64,000 bases of DNA from Neobacillus rhizosphaerae. GTDB taxonomy: Bacteria; Bacillota; Bacilli; Bacillales; Cytobacillaceae. Below are positions 8,819 to 18,852 of the stretch, in pieces. A model generated the notes under the pieces. That model did not search any database, was not told the DNA's origin, and saw nothing but the letters and a program-made list of their open reading frames with translations. The translations under genes were made by a program, and so were the position numbers. The stretch's first letter is position 1. The number at the start of each line of letters is the position of its first letter. The DNA lies in the NCBI RefSeq assembly GCF_937468385.1, contig NZ_CALBWS010000011.1, positions 57,360-121,359 on the forward strand, written 5' to 3'.

Positions 8819-9512
8819 AATAGCAATCATAGACGATGAGCCAAAAATTGTCAGGTTTATTAAGGCAAATTTACTCTCTTTAGGGTATAAAATTGTTACA
8901 TTCTCAGATGGTGAACAATTTCTTAATAATTTTGATCTCCATGAGCTTGATTTAGTCCTGTTGGATATCATGATGCCAAACATGGATGGGTTTACAGTTT
9001 TAGAGAGATTGAGGAAATTTTCCAACGTTCCCGTGATTATTCTTACTGCCCGGAGCAATTCGAATGATTTAATTGAAGGCTTTGAGCTTGGGGCTGATGA
9101 CTATTTAACAAAACCATTTTCACTTGATGAATTATTTGCCAGAGTAAAGGCAGTTTTACGTAGAACAGCTCATTTAGATCAAACCATATATGAAAATAAG
9201 AAGGTTTCTGTAGGGAACATTGACATTAATCTTGCCCAAAAAAGAGTATTTGTAGGAGAAAAGGAAATGCACTTTACAAACACGGAATATTTGATTTTAG
9301 AACAGCTGGCTCTCTATGCAGATAAAGTCGTCAGCCACGAACAGATACTTGTTTCGGTTTGGGGCGCAGAGTACAGAAATGAAGTGGAGTATCTACGCGT
9401 TGCCATTGCGCGAATTCGGAAAAAACTCAAGGATACAGGATGCACGAATATTGCGAGTATTATTAGCACCTATCCAGGTATCGGGTATTCACTTGTTACA
9501 AAACCTACGTAA
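8808..9512 (+). CDS. OmpR/PhoB-family response regulator
   Basis: The receiver domain has the acidic pair DDE near the N-terminus, phospho-acceptor D53 in LLDIMMPNMDG, and the conserved Lys in LTKPFS. It is followed by a winged-helix DNA-binding domain (about residues 130-230, ending STYPGIGYSL). ATG 8808 lies inside the kinase gene and gives the standard N-terminus MSHRIAIIDDEP; ATG 8796 is a possible alternative. Targets are unknown. The oxamate genes lie just upstream and the polyamine genes downstream, but no binding repeats were recognised. Confidence 0.9.
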   Translation: MSHRIAIIDDEPKIVRFIKANLLSLGYKIVTFSDGEQFLNNFDLHELDLVLLDIMMPNMDGFTVLERLRKFSNVPVIILTARSNSNDLIEGFELGADDYLTKPFSLDELFARVKAVLRRTAHLDQTIYENKKVSVGNIDINLAQKRVFVGEKEMHFTNTEYLILEQLALYADKVVSHEQILVSVWGAEYRNEVEYLRVAIARIRKKLKDTGCTNIASIISTYPGIGYSLVTKPT

Positions 9513-9543
9513 TGGCGGAAGTATTTCATTTAAATATGTAGAA

Positions 9544-9577
9544 AAAGAAGATGGACCCACCACATCTTCTTTTTTTA
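9544..9577 (+). terminator. Rho-independent terminator after the two-component genes
   Basis: AAAGAAGATG (9544-9553) pairs with CATCTTCTTT (9563-9572) and is followed directly by a run of T. It separates the two-component operon from the sigma-54 activator gene. Confidence 0.88.
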
Positions 9578-9649
9578 ATGACATTTTATTTATAAAATTC
9601 AAAATAAAGTGATAGTATTAGGATAGGAAGAATTTAGGGGGATGAAACG

Positions 9650-11782
9650 ATGTTTTCTGTTGCAAACGAAAAAGTAAAACCAATTGTATCGGTCATAATG
9701 GATGCTGAAATTTTAAAGCCGACTATTAACAAATGGAAAGAACCCTTTATTTTCTTAGAAAAACAAAATCAATTATTTGCTTATATTGCGGTAAATAGTC
9801 AATTACTAGAAAGACTAGAGAAAGAAAATTTTGCAAAAGATGCTTTGCTAAAATACGCTAAACCGATTGAAAGCATTTGTCATCTCGGTCAGAACATTTC
9901 CCTTCCCGTCTTATTCCAAATTATCGGAGAACCTTTTGCGATTATAAGAGATGAAGAGGGGAACCCGTCAGGATACATACGAAGAGAAGACGTCCTTGCT
10001 GAGCTTTTTAAGCAAGAGAATAAAAGTGTTGATTTGCTAAAAATCCTACTTACATCAATTCCCATGGGGATTTTTGTATTGGACAAGGAAAAACGCATTA
10101 TTAATTGCAATGAAGCTGGTTTGAAAATGATTCGATCTACTGCAGAAAAGGTATTGAATTTTCCAGCTGGCAATATTTTTAGCGGCCAGCGTATTGACAA
10201 GGTGTTTGCAACCGGAAAGACGCTTCTAAATAATCTTGAAATAACTAACGAAATGGGAGTCCTCGTCGATTACAGTCCGATCCTAAATTATAATAGTGAA
10301 GTAGATGGAATTATCATCGTAGCCCAGGACTTGCCAATGGTCGAAGAAATGGCAATGGAAATTGAAAATATAAAAGACCTGAATAAGGATTTAAATGCGA
10401 TTTTATCAAGTATTTATGATGAAATTCTTGTCGTCAATGCGAAAGGGGAGTTAATTAGGTATAGTGACAATATTATTCAAGATTTTTGGAAGATGGACTT
10501 AAAAGAGCTAATTGGAAAAAATATTCTAAAGCTTGAGGACCAGGGGCTTTTTACACCCTCAGTTACAAGACTTGTTTTAGAAAAAAGGAAAAAGGTTTCT
10601 GTTGTTCAAGAGACGAGATCGGGAAGGAAAATCCTTGCCGTTGGGAATCCTGTTTTTAATGAAAAAAATGAACTGGACCGGATTATCATTGCCTCCCGTG
10701 ATATTACCGAAACCACAAGGTTAAAAAGCGAACTGCAGGAAATGAGAAAAATATCCGAACAATATAAAAAGGAATTAGATGATTTTAAAAGTAAGGACCG
10801 CTTTTTGAAAAAGCTGATATACTGCAGTCCAAAAATGGAAAAAATCATGAATCAGGTAAAAAAAATTGCGGACTTTTCCTCTACGGTTCTTCTCCATGGG
10901 GAATCAGGGGTGGGAAAAGAGGTGATTGCCCAAGCGATTCACCAGTTAGGTAAGCGCTCACATAGGCCGTTTCTTAAATTAAATTGTGGCGCGATTCCCG
11001 AGAATTTATTGGAAAGTGAACTTTTTGGCTATGCGAAGGGCGCATTTACTGGTGCTGATAAAAATGGAAAAATCGGATATTTCAAGCAGGCAGATGGTGG
11101 AATTTTGTTTTTAGACGAAATCGGTGAGCTGCCGTCCCATCTGCAGGTAAAACTGCTCCGTGTCCTTCAGGAACAGGAGGTCATTCCTGTCGGCAGTACA
11201 ACAACATTTAGGATAAATGTTCAAATTATCGCGGCTACAAATAAAAGGTTGGAAAAAATGGTGGAAGAAGGAAAATTTCGCGAAGATTTATATTATCGCT
11301 TACATGTTATTCCCATTCACATCCCACCGCTTAGGGAACGGACAGAGGATATTTCCTTACTGGCGTTTCATTTCCTACAACAGCTGAATGAAAAATATGA
11401 ACGAAATTATCATTTAACACCCGATGCTGTTAATGTACTCGAATTTTATTCATGGCCAGGAAATGTAAGGGAACTGCAAAACATAATTGAACGATTAGTG
11501 GTAACCGCCGACCATTCAGCGATTGACGCCGAATTTGTCAGTCAATTTTTATCATTAGGCTATGAACATAAAAAAATGAAGCCAGTGATTACAAGGGTGA
11601 TTCCATTGCAGGATGCCATTGATCATGTGGAAGAACAGCTGATTTTGATGGCGATGAATCAGTACAAAACGACCACCAAAGCCGCCAAAGCACTAGGAAT
11701 CAGCCAATCCTCTGTCAGCAGAAAATATCAAAAAATAGTAACTGAGAAAAATATGAAATTGGAGAATAGGTCAACTACTTAA
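9650..11782 (+). CDS. Sigma-54-dependent transcriptional activator with PAS sensory domains
   Basis: This 710-residue enhancer-binding protein has an N-terminal CBS/PAS-like region and two PAS domains (about 130-240 and 250-360) linked by a coiled coil. An AAA+ domain follows, with Walker A GESGVGKE from G417, the sigma-54 contact loop GAFTGA at 464-469, and Walker B GGILFLDEIGE. The C-terminal helix-turn-helix includes KAAKALGISQSSVSRKY. It should drive a -24/-12 promoter in response to a small-molecule signal. The nearest such promoter is at 12639-12654, before the polyamine genes, so it is probably their regulator. The ribosome site is AGGGGGATG-type before the ATG. Confidence 0.92.
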   Translation: MFSVANEKVKPIVSVIMDAEILKPTINKWKEPFIFLEKQNQLFAYIAVNSQLLERLEKENFAKDALLKYAKPIESICHLGQNISLPVLFQIIGEPFAIIRDEEGNPSGYIRREDVLAELFKQENKSVDLLKILLTSIPMGIFVLDKEKRIINCNEAGLKMIRSTAEKVLNFPAGNIFSGQRIDKVFATGKTLLNNLEITNEMGVLVDYSPILNYNSEVDGIIIVAQDLPMVEEMAMEIENIKDLNKDLNAILSSIYDEILVVNAKGELIRYSDNIIQDFWKMDLKELIGKNILKLEDQGLFTPSVTRLVLEKRKKVSVVQETRSGRKILAVGNPVFNEKNELDRIIIASRDITETTRLKSELQEMRKISEQYKKELDDFKSKDRFLKKLIYCSPKMEKIMNQVKKIADFSSTVLLHGESGVGKEVIAQAIHQLGKRSHRPFLKLNCGAIPENLLESELFGYAKGAFTGADKNGKIGYFKQADGGILFLDEIGELPSHLQVKLLRVLQEQEVIPVGSTTTFRINVQIIAATNKRLEKMVEEGKFREDLYYRLHVIPIHIPPLRERTEDISLLAFHFLQQLNEKYERNYHLTPDAVNVLEFYSWPGNVRELQNIIERLVVTADHSAIDAEFVSQFLSLGYEHKKMKPVITRVIPLQDAIDHVEEQLILMAMNQYKTTTKAAKALGISQSSVSRKYQKIVTEKNMKLENRSTT

Positions 11783-11788
11783 CGATAG

Positions 11789-11824
11789 GCTACTTCAGAT
11801 TTCGATATCTGAAGTAGCTTTCTT
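11789..11824 (+). terminator. Rho-independent terminator after the sigma-54 activator gene
   Basis: GCTACTTCAGAT (11789-11800) and ATCTGAAGTAGC (11807-11818) form a 12-bp perfect stem with a 6-base loop, followed by TTTCTT. Confidence 0.92.
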
Positions 11825-11993
11825 AGTTTAAGAGTAAATCCCACTTAGCTAGTGGTTTCCTCATCGTCAATTCTACAGGTTAAAGAGGTAAGGATGAAGC
11901 CCGTACGTTAGCTTCTGCCGAATATTATCCATGAACATGAAAAGGACTAAACACATATATTATCTTATATCTTAATAGAAGGGGATGTGTTTA

Positions 11994-12212
11994 TTGCCAG
12001 CGATTATAGGACCAGTCCAAATCGTTAACGTGAGTGGAGGTGTTGCCCAGTTTGGAGATTCCCTCTTTTTGTCACCAAAAGAAAGTTTCAAGACGTTTGA
12101 AGGTTCTGGTGGAAGTAACACAGGTGGAATTATCGTTACAAATACCGTATTTAGCGGAACGAATGTTCTAGATTCGGATTTAATCGATCAGCCGATAGTC
12201 GGAAATAAGTAA
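11994..12212 (+). CDS. Spore germination protein of the GerPA/GerPF family
   Basis: This short protein of 72 residues is typical of the GerPA/GerPF family. It starts MPAIIGPVQIVNVSGG and carries the conserved FGDSLFLSPKES, GSGGSNTG and TNVLDSDLIDQ blocks. I chose TTG 11994 because the ribosome site AGAAGGGG (11977-11984) is 9 bases before it and because family members begin MPA. The in-frame ATG at 11985 touches the ribosome site. In Bacillus, gerP genes form an operon needed for germinant access through the spore coat. Here the gene stands alone between two terminators. Confidence 0.85.
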   Translation: MPAIIGPVQIVNVSGGVAQFGDSLFLSPKESFKTFEGSGGSNTGGIIVTNTVFSGTNVLDSDLIDQPIVGNK

Positions 12213-12252
12213 AAAATGACATAAGCCATTAGAATGGTTTATGTCATTTTCT
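12213..12252 (+). terminator. Terminator after the GerP-like gene, symmetric
   Basis: AAAATGACATAAGCCATT (12213-12230) pairs fully with AATGGTTTATGTCATTTT (12233-12250) apart from one G-T pair. The flanking A and T runs could make it work on both strands. Confidence 0.88.
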
Positions 12253-12638
12253 GTGGAAAAGGGGCGGAGCGCCGCAAAAATGAATCACTTTAACCAGTTA
12301 AAGTGAAATACCCATTTCACTAGACGAAAGATGTGAAGTCTAGCTCTGCTCTCACCGCCTTTATTAGGTGACTACGGCTTGTTCTCTAAATTTATTTCCA
12401 TGGTGGGGTTGGGAGTTGAGGCTCATGATAGTTTTTTATCGGTTTACTATCAATTGTTTTCTAAGTGAGCATTCCACTTCATGAGGATAACCAGTGTAAT
12501 ATACACGTGGTTATCTTGTTTTTTTCTGTGAAAAGTTTTTTTTGAAGTGCAATATGCATATAGAAATAGACTTATGCAAAGATGAATAGTTTTTTTAAAA
12601 ATACATAAAGAAATATTGAGCTAGCAATATTATGTAAT
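12253..12638 (+). other. Structured non-coding region upstream of the polyamine genes
   Basis: No gene is recognised in these 386 bp, but several inverted repeats are. TCACTTTAAC pairs with GTTAAAGTGA around a 2-base loop (about 12285-12306). CTAGAC pairs with GTCTAG (about 12321-12344), and TCACC with GGTGA (about 12353-12372). A terminator-like hairpin lies at 12486-12515. An AATATTG/CAATATT inverted repeat at 12612-12631 stands directly before the -24 box. The density of stems suggests a small RNA or a degraded small gene, but no reading frame supports one. Confidence 0.4.
12486..12526 (+). terminator. Terminator-like hairpin in the intergenic region
   Basis: GATAACCAGTGTA pairs with TACACGTGGTTATC with one extra base in the right arm, and is followed by TTGTTTTTTT. 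The shape is that of an intrinsic terminator, yet no recognised gene ends just upstream, which hints at a transcript starting within 12253-12485. Confidence 0.65.
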
Positions 12639-12654
12639 TGGCATGATTCTTGCA
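12639..12654 (+). promoter_or_regulatory. Sigma-54 (-24/-12) promoter of the polyamine degradation genes
   Basis: TGGCAT-GATTC-TTGCA has the invariant GG (12640-12641) and GC (12652-12653) exactly 10 bases apart, matching the sigma-54 consensus. The predicted start of transcription, near 12665, leaves about 30 bases of leader before the ATG at 12695. The sigma-54 activator encoded at 9650-11782 is the obvious candidate to act here. Confidence 0.9.
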
Positions 12655-12694
12655 TCACTTGTTAGTGAGGGGATATAAAAGGAGGAATGGAAGA

Positions 12695-14188
12695 ATGGTC
12701 GAAGTAAAAAGTCGAGTAATCAACCTTAAAATGTATATTGATGGCGAGTGGAAGGCTGCTGAAACACAAGAAACACGCCCGGTTATTAATCCGGCAAATG
12801 GAGAAGTGATTGCCTATGCTCCTGAAGGGGCCGTCGAGGATGCCCGTTCGGCAATTTATGCAGCCCGGAGAGCTTTCGAAGAGGATGTTTGGTCCGGTAT
12901 TTCCGCTCAGGAAAGAGCCTCCTATTTATTGAAAATTGCAGACAAAATTGATGAATATGCCGATGAGTTAACCCAGCTTGAAACACTGGATAACGGTAAA
13001 CCATTAAGAGAAGCTGGATATGATGTCGGGGATGCGGCCGCTTGCTTCCGCTACTATGCGGGATTAATTACGAAGCCTGATGGCCAGACCTACCATGTTG
13101 CCGATCCGATGCAGGCGATGGTTGTCCGTGAGCCTGTTGGTGTATGCGGTCTAATTGTACCTTGGAATTATCCGCTGTTAATGAGTGTTTGGAAAATCGC
13201 GCCTGCGTTAGCGGCAGGAAACACAATTGTATTTAAGCCTTCTGAGGTGACACCTGTTACCCCGAAAAAGCTGTTTGAAATTTTTGAAGAAGTGGGCTTA
13301 CCAAAAGGAGTCGCCAATATGGTAATGGGTGCTGGTCCTGTGGTCGGAAATGAAATCGCTTCCCATCCGGAAGTGGATATGGTTTCGTTTACCGGTGGAA
13401 CGAAAACAGGGAAGCATATCATGAAGACGGCGGCTGATACGATGAAAAAGGTTTCATTAGAGTTAGGTGGAAAATCACCAAATATTATTTTTGCTGATGC
13501 CGATTTAGAAACTGCAGTCGATTATGCTTTATTCGGTATTTATGCAGGCTCCGGCCAAGTGTGTTCAGCTGGTTCAAGAATTCTTGTTGAAGAAAGTATT
13601 TATGATCAATTCGTCGTGCATTTTGTTGAAAGGGCCAGGAAAATTCAAGTTGGACCTGGTGTTGACCCTGCTACTGAGATGGGGCCACTTGTAAGCCAGC
13701 AACATTTGGAAAAAGTTCTCCATTACATTGAGCTTGGCAAACAGGAAGGGGCGACGATTGCCAGCGGCGGTAACCGTATTGTTCGTGCGGGCTTAGAAAA
13801 AGGATATTTTGTTGAACCAACTGTTTTTGTTGATGTGAAGCAAGAGATGAGAATCGTTCAAGAGGAAATATTCGGTCCAGTTGTCGTTATCCAGAAGTTT
13901 AAGGATGAAGAGGAAGCATTAAAGCTTGCTAACGGAACTGTTTATGGTCTGGCTGGAGCTGTGTTTACGAAAGATGGCGCAAAAGGATTACGGGTGATTA
14001 AAAAACTGCGTGCAGGGATTACCTGGGTGAATGCCTATCATCCTACGTATAATGAAGCGCCATGGGGCGGCTATAAGCAAAGTGGTATTGGCCGCAGCCT
14101 TGGAACGTTTGGTCTTGATGAGTTCCAAGAGATTAAACAGATTAATATCAATTTACAGGTGGAGCCGGTAGGTTGGTTTTCAAACTAA
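12695..14188 (+). CDS. NAD-dependent aldehyde dehydrogenase (aminoaldehyde type)
   Basis: This aldehyde dehydrogenase of about 497 residues has catalytic C290 (GQVCSAGSR) and general base E256 (LELGGKSP). Its overall form is close to betaine aldehyde and gamma-aminobutyraldehyde dehydrogenases. ATG 12695 follows GGAGG by 9 bases; a longer in-frame start at 12650 would lie inside the sigma-54 promoter and is rejected. It is the first gene of a run with patA, gabT and gabD. The likely substrate is the aldehyde made by PatA: 4-aminobutanal from putrescine or 5-aminopentanal from cadaverine. Confidence 0.88.
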   Translation: MVEVKSRVINLKMYIDGEWKAAETQETRPVINPANGEVIAYAPEGAVEDARSAIYAARRAFEEDVWSGISAQERASYLLKIADKIDEYADELTQLETLDNGKPLREAGYDVGDAAACFRYYAGLITKPDGQTYHVADPMQAMVVREPVGVCGLIVPWNYPLLMSVWKIAPALAAGNTIVFKPSEVTPVTPKKLFEIFEEVGLPKGVANMVMGAGPVVGNEIASHPEVDMVSFTGGTKTGKHIMKTAADTMKKVSLELGGKSPNIIFADADLETAVDYALFGIYAGSGQVCSAGSRILVEESIYDQFVVHFVERARKIQVGPGVDPATEMGPLVSQQHLEKVLHYIELGKQEGATIASGGNRIVRAGLEKGYFVEPTVFVDVKQEMRIVQEEIFGPVVVIQKFKDEEEALKLANGTVYGLAGAVFTKDGAKGLRVIKKLRAGITWVNAYHPTYNEAPWGGYKQSGIGRSLGTFGLDEFQEIKQININLQVEPVGWFSN

Positions 14189-15586
<1,398 letters not shown>

Positions 15587-15633
15587 ATAGTTAATTTTTC
15601 CAGTATGCATTTATAAAGGGGGGAGCGGAAAAA

Positions 15634-17004
15634 TTGGAAAAGAAATATGTAATGCTCCAGACAGAGATACCCGGGCCAGAATCGAAGAAAATGTTGGAAC
15701 GAAGAAATCAATATGTCATAAAGGGGATCAGCAACAATTGCCATTCCTTTGTTAAAAAAGCGAAGGGATCCCTAGTCGAAGATGTAGACGGTAATATTTA
15801 TATTGATTTTGCTGGTGCTATTGGAACGGTAAACGTTGGACATTCACACCCGAGAGTGGTAAGGGCCCTTCAGGAACAAGCCAGTCAATTTATCCACACC
15901 GGCTTTAATGTGATGATGTATGAATCGTATATCGATCTTGCCGAGAGGCTTTGCATGCTTGCTCCGGGTGACTTTCCTAAACAGGTTGCCTTATTTAACA
16001 GCGGTGCAGAAGCCGTTGAAAACGCAGTGAAAATCGCCAGAAAATATACGAAACGGCAAGGAATTATCTCGTTTACTAGGGGCTTCCATGGCAGGACGTT
16101 AATGACGATGACGATGACCAGTAAGGTTAAACCATACAAATTCGGCTTTGGCCCTTTCGCACCGGAGGTTTACAAGGCGCCGTACCCATATGTCTACCGG
16201 CGTCCGGAGGGAATGAGTGAGCAGCAATACAGTAAAATGATCATTGAGCAATTTGAGCAGTTCCTGCTTGCGGAGGTCGCACCCGAAACCATTGCCGCGG
16301 TTGTGATGGAACCAGTACAGGGGGAGGGCGGTTTTATCGTGCCTGACACCGCCTTTGTTCACAGAGTTCGCGAAATCTGTACACAGTACGGAATTTTGTT
16401 TATTGCCGATGAAATTCAAACGGGGTTTGCCAGGACAGGGAAATATTTCGCGATTGATCATTTTGGTGTCGTTCCTGATTTAATTACGATATCGAAATCA
16501 ATGGGGGCTGGTGTCCCAATCAGCGGCGTGATTGGCAGAGCGGAAATTATGACAGCCCCAGAAGTTGGCGAAATCGGCGGCACCTATTCTGGAAGCCCGC
16601 TTGGCTGTCGGGCCGCGCTGACGGTTTTGGATATTATCGAAACAGAAAACTTAAATGAACGGGCGGGAAAGATCGGCGCTAGAGTAATAGAAAAGATGCA
16701 GCTCCTCGCAGGCCGTTTCGATTCTATTGGGGATGTCCGCGGCCTTGGAGCAATGTGCGCAATGGAAATTGTGAAGGATAGGCAATTGAAAACTCCTGAT
16801 AAAGAAGCGGTTGGAAAAATTGTTAAAGCAGCAGGCGAGCGGGGGCTTCTTTTATTAAGTGCCGGTCTTTATTCAAACGTTATTCGTTTGCTTATGCCAT
16901 TGACGATAACCGATGATCAGCTTGAAGAAGGATTGCAAATCCTCGAGGAAGCCATGGAAGCAGTATACTTGAATGATTCTGCCATGTCAGTTGGGGGGAA
17001 ATAA
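15634..17004 (+). CDS. gabT: 4-aminobutyrate (5-aminovalerate) aminotransferase GabT
   Basis: This 456-residue class III aminotransferase is close to Bacillus GabT, sharing IDFAGAIGTVNVGHSHP, FNSGAEAVENAVKIARKYT, FTRGFHGRT, MTSKVKPYKFGFGPFAPEVY and GGTYSGSPLGC. The PLP lysine is K288 (ISKSMGAG). TTG is the start, after AAAGGGGGGAGCGG. It converts GABA to succinate semialdehyde. GabT-type enzymes also act on 5-aminovalerate (the DavT role), which would fit the glutarate genes downstream. Confidence 0.92.
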   Translation: MEKKYVMLQTEIPGPESKKMLERRNQYVIKGISNNCHSFVKKAKGSLVEDVDGNIYIDFAGAIGTVNVGHSHPRVVRALQEQASQFIHTGFNVMMYESYIDLAERLCMLAPGDFPKQVALFNSGAEAVENAVKIARKYTKRQGIISFTRGFHGRTLMTMTMTSKVKPYKFGFGPFAPEVYKAPYPYVYRRPEGMSEQQYSKMIIEQFEQFLLAEVAPETIAAVVMEPVQGEGGFIVPDTAFVHRVREICTQYGILFIADEIQTGFARTGKYFAIDHFGVVPDLITISKSMGAGVPISGVIGRAEIMTAPEVGEIGGTYSGSPLGCRAALTVLDIIETENLNERAGKIGARVIEKMQLLAGRFDSIGDVRGLGAMCAMEIVKDRQLKTPDKEAVGKIVKAAGERGLLLLSAGLYSNVIRLLMPLTITDDQLEEGLQILEEAMEAVYLNDSAMSVGGK

Positions 17005-17005
17005 A

Positions 17006-18463
17006 GTGGATGTTATAAAACAAAAGTATCAAATCTATCCAATGTATTTAGATGGAAAATGGGTTGGAAATGATTATGAGGTTTTAACTGAAATTATCAA
17101 TCCGGCAACAAAGGAAGTATTAGGTGCGATACCGACTGGCGGTGCCTATGAAGCGGAGCAGGCTGTCGATGCTGCTCATAGGGCCTTCAAAACTTGGTCG
17201 AAAAAGACAGCAGACGAGCGCTTTCAACTCCTAATGAAATGGTATCAGTTAATTGATGAAAACAAACATGAGATCGCTAAAATCATGACAATGGAACAAG
17301 GCAAACCGTTAAAGGAGGCACTGGGGGAGGTTCAGTATGCTAATGGTTTCATTTCCTGGTATGCCGAAGAGGGAAAACGGGTTTATGGTGAAACGATTCC
17401 TGCATCCCATCCCAATAAAAGGATATTAGTACGGAAGGAACCAGTAGGTGTGGTAGCGGCAATTACTCCTTGGAATTTTCCGGCGGCAATGATTACACGT
17501 AAAGTCGCGCCTGCATTAGCAGCTGGGTGTACTTGTGTCGTAAAACCAGCGAATCAGACACCGCTAACCGCTTTAAAAATGGCAGAGCTTGCCCATGAAG
17601 CAGGGATCCCAAGCGGTGTGTTAAATATCATTACCGGCAGATCCTCTGAGATTGGTGAAACTTGGCTGAAGGACCCGCGCGTGACAAAAATAACTTTTAC
17701 AGGGTCGACTGAGGTGGGAAAAACACTGATGCGCGGTGCCGCAGAAAATGTTAAAAAGGTGTCGCTTGAGCTGGGTGGCAATGCTCCATTTATTGTTATG
17801 GATGATGCGAATCTAGCCAAAGCAGCTGTCGGACTTGTTCAATCAAAATTCCGTAATGCCGGCCAAACCTGTATTTGTACGAACCGTGTTTATGTCCAAG
17901 AAGGTATTGCTGCTGAATTCACAAAGCTTTTTCAAGCGGAATTAGAAAAGCTTAAGGTTGGCAACGGACTTGAGGACGGAGTCGATATTGGACCTTTAAT
18001 CGATAAAGCTGCTTATAAAAAAGTAGAAGGCCTTGTCCATGATGCAGTAAAAAGGGGTGGAAAGGTTACTTATAGTGGGCTCAAACCTGCTGAAGGGAAC
18101 GGCTATTTCTATGCTCCGACGATTTTGACCGATATCGATGATGAGATGGAATGCATGAAGGACGAGATCTTTGGACCGCTTGCTCCAATTTCAATTTTCA
18201 AAACAGAGGAAGAAGTGATTGAGCGGGCAAATAATTCCCGTTATGGGCTGGCTGCCTATGTTTTCACGGAAAATTTGAGTCGCTCCTTTAGAATCTCAGA
18301 ACAGCTCGAGTACGGAATTGTTGGCCTTAATGATGCTTTACCTTCAGCTGTTCAAGTTCCATTTGGTGGCTATAAAGAGAGTGGTCTTGGCCGGGAAGGT
18401 GGTCATTTTGGAATCGAGGAGTTTCTAGAAGTGAAATATATCTCGATAGGGTTGGATTTTTAA
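17006..18463 (+). CDS. gabD: Succinate-semialdehyde (glutarate-semialdehyde) dehydrogenase GabD
   Basis: This aldehyde dehydrogenase of 485 residues has catalytic C289 in RNAGQTCICTNR and E255 in LELGGNAP, the pattern of the GabD/DavD branch. GTG 17006 lies just after the gabT stop (TAAAGTG) with GGGGGGAA 5-12 bases upstream. The longer ATG start at 16973 would lie inside gabT and is less likely. It oxidises succinate semialdehyde to succinate, and probably glutarate semialdehyde to glutarate. It is the last gene before a repeat-bearing gap. Confidence 0.92.
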   Translation: MDVIKQKYQIYPMYLDGKWVGNDYEVLTEIINPATKEVLGAIPTGGAYEAEQAVDAAHRAFKTWSKKTADERFQLLMKWYQLIDENKHEIAKIMTMEQGKPLKEALGEVQYANGFISWYAEEGKRVYGETIPASHPNKRILVRKEPVGVVAAITPWNFPAAMITRKVAPALAAGCTCVVKPANQTPLTALKMAELAHEAGIPSGVLNIITGRSSEIGETWLKDPRVTKITFTGSTEVGKTLMRGAAENVKKVSLELGGNAPFIVMDDANLAKAAVGLVQSKFRNAGQTCICTNRVYVQEGIAAEFTKLFQAELEKLKVGNGLEDGVDIGPLIDKAAYKKVEGLVHDAVKRGGKVTYSGLKPAEGNGYFYAPTILTDIDDEMECMKDEIFGPLAPISIFKTEEEVIERANNSRYGLAAYVFTENLSRSFRISEQLEYGIVGLNDALPSAVQVPFGGYKESGLGREGGHFGIEEFLEVKYISIGLDF

Positions 18464-18490
18464 AAAAATGCCTCTGTTTTGGGTTGTGAA

Positions 18491-18595
18491 CCGAACAAAA
18501 TTTGAACTTCGCGGAATTAATGGTGAACTCGTCGGAATCCATGCAAAGTTTGGCGGAAATAACCACAAAATCCGCGGAATCATTTAATCGCAAGC
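18491..18595 (+). repeat. Degenerate tandem array with 21-bp period (CGGAAT core)
   Basis: The core CGGAAT or CGGAAA occurs at 18512, 18533, 18554 and 18575, exactly 21 bases apart. A weaker first copy (CCGAAC) stands at 18491. The bases between the cores vary, so it is a phased motif rather than a slipped copy. A second array with the same period but unrelated sequence lies at 23933-24055. Confidence 0.7.
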
Positions 18596-18706
18596 TTAAG
18601 CAAAAAAGTATCAGGTAACGATATATGCGTTTTCTATCTTATTTTTGAAGATGTAGCTGCCAAATTCGTTTTATCCTCTTGCCAGAGGAAAATTCACGAA
18701 TAAGAG

Positions 18707-18763
18707 CCAGTGAGACTTTCAGTGTCTTTATTTGTCATTGATTGTGTTCACTGGTTTTTTTTT
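18707..18763 (+). terminator. Possible terminator with long loop
   Basis: CCAGTGA (18707-18713) pairs with TCACTGG (18748-18754), directly followed by nine T. The 34-base loop can form a small inner GAC/GTC stem. The T-run favours a terminator for the polyamine operon, but the stem is short for its loop. Confidence 0.5.
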
Positions 18764-18852
18764 GAAATCTTTTTAAAGGAGAAATAAAGGTTTCAATAGA
18801 TTAGCAATCCATCAATAGCTGCTGCAAATTACGAGGAAAGGAGGAAGCTTTA

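Larger units (their letters stand above)
18464..18852 (+). other. Intergenic region after gabD with a 21-bp-period repeat and a terminator
   Basis: The 389 bp hold a short periodic array (18491-18595), a putative long-stem terminator (18707-18763), and a purine-rich stretch with the ribosome site of the next gene (GAGGAAAGGAGG). No reading frame of interest and no -24/-12 promoter were seen, so I cannot tell how the following CoA-transferase gene is started. Confidence 0.45.

Noticed and set aside
9316..9612. Plus-strand frame overlapping the response regulator end
   Set aside because: It is a shadow of the regulator gene in another frame and runs into the terminator.
12253..12485. Type I toxin-antitoxin locus
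   Set aside because: Hairpins are present, but I found no small hydrophobic reading frame with a ribosome site on either strand.
12650..12694. Longer start for the first aldehyde dehydrogenase gene
   Set aside because: The codon lies within the -12 element of the sigma-54 promoter, so it cannot be on the mRNA.
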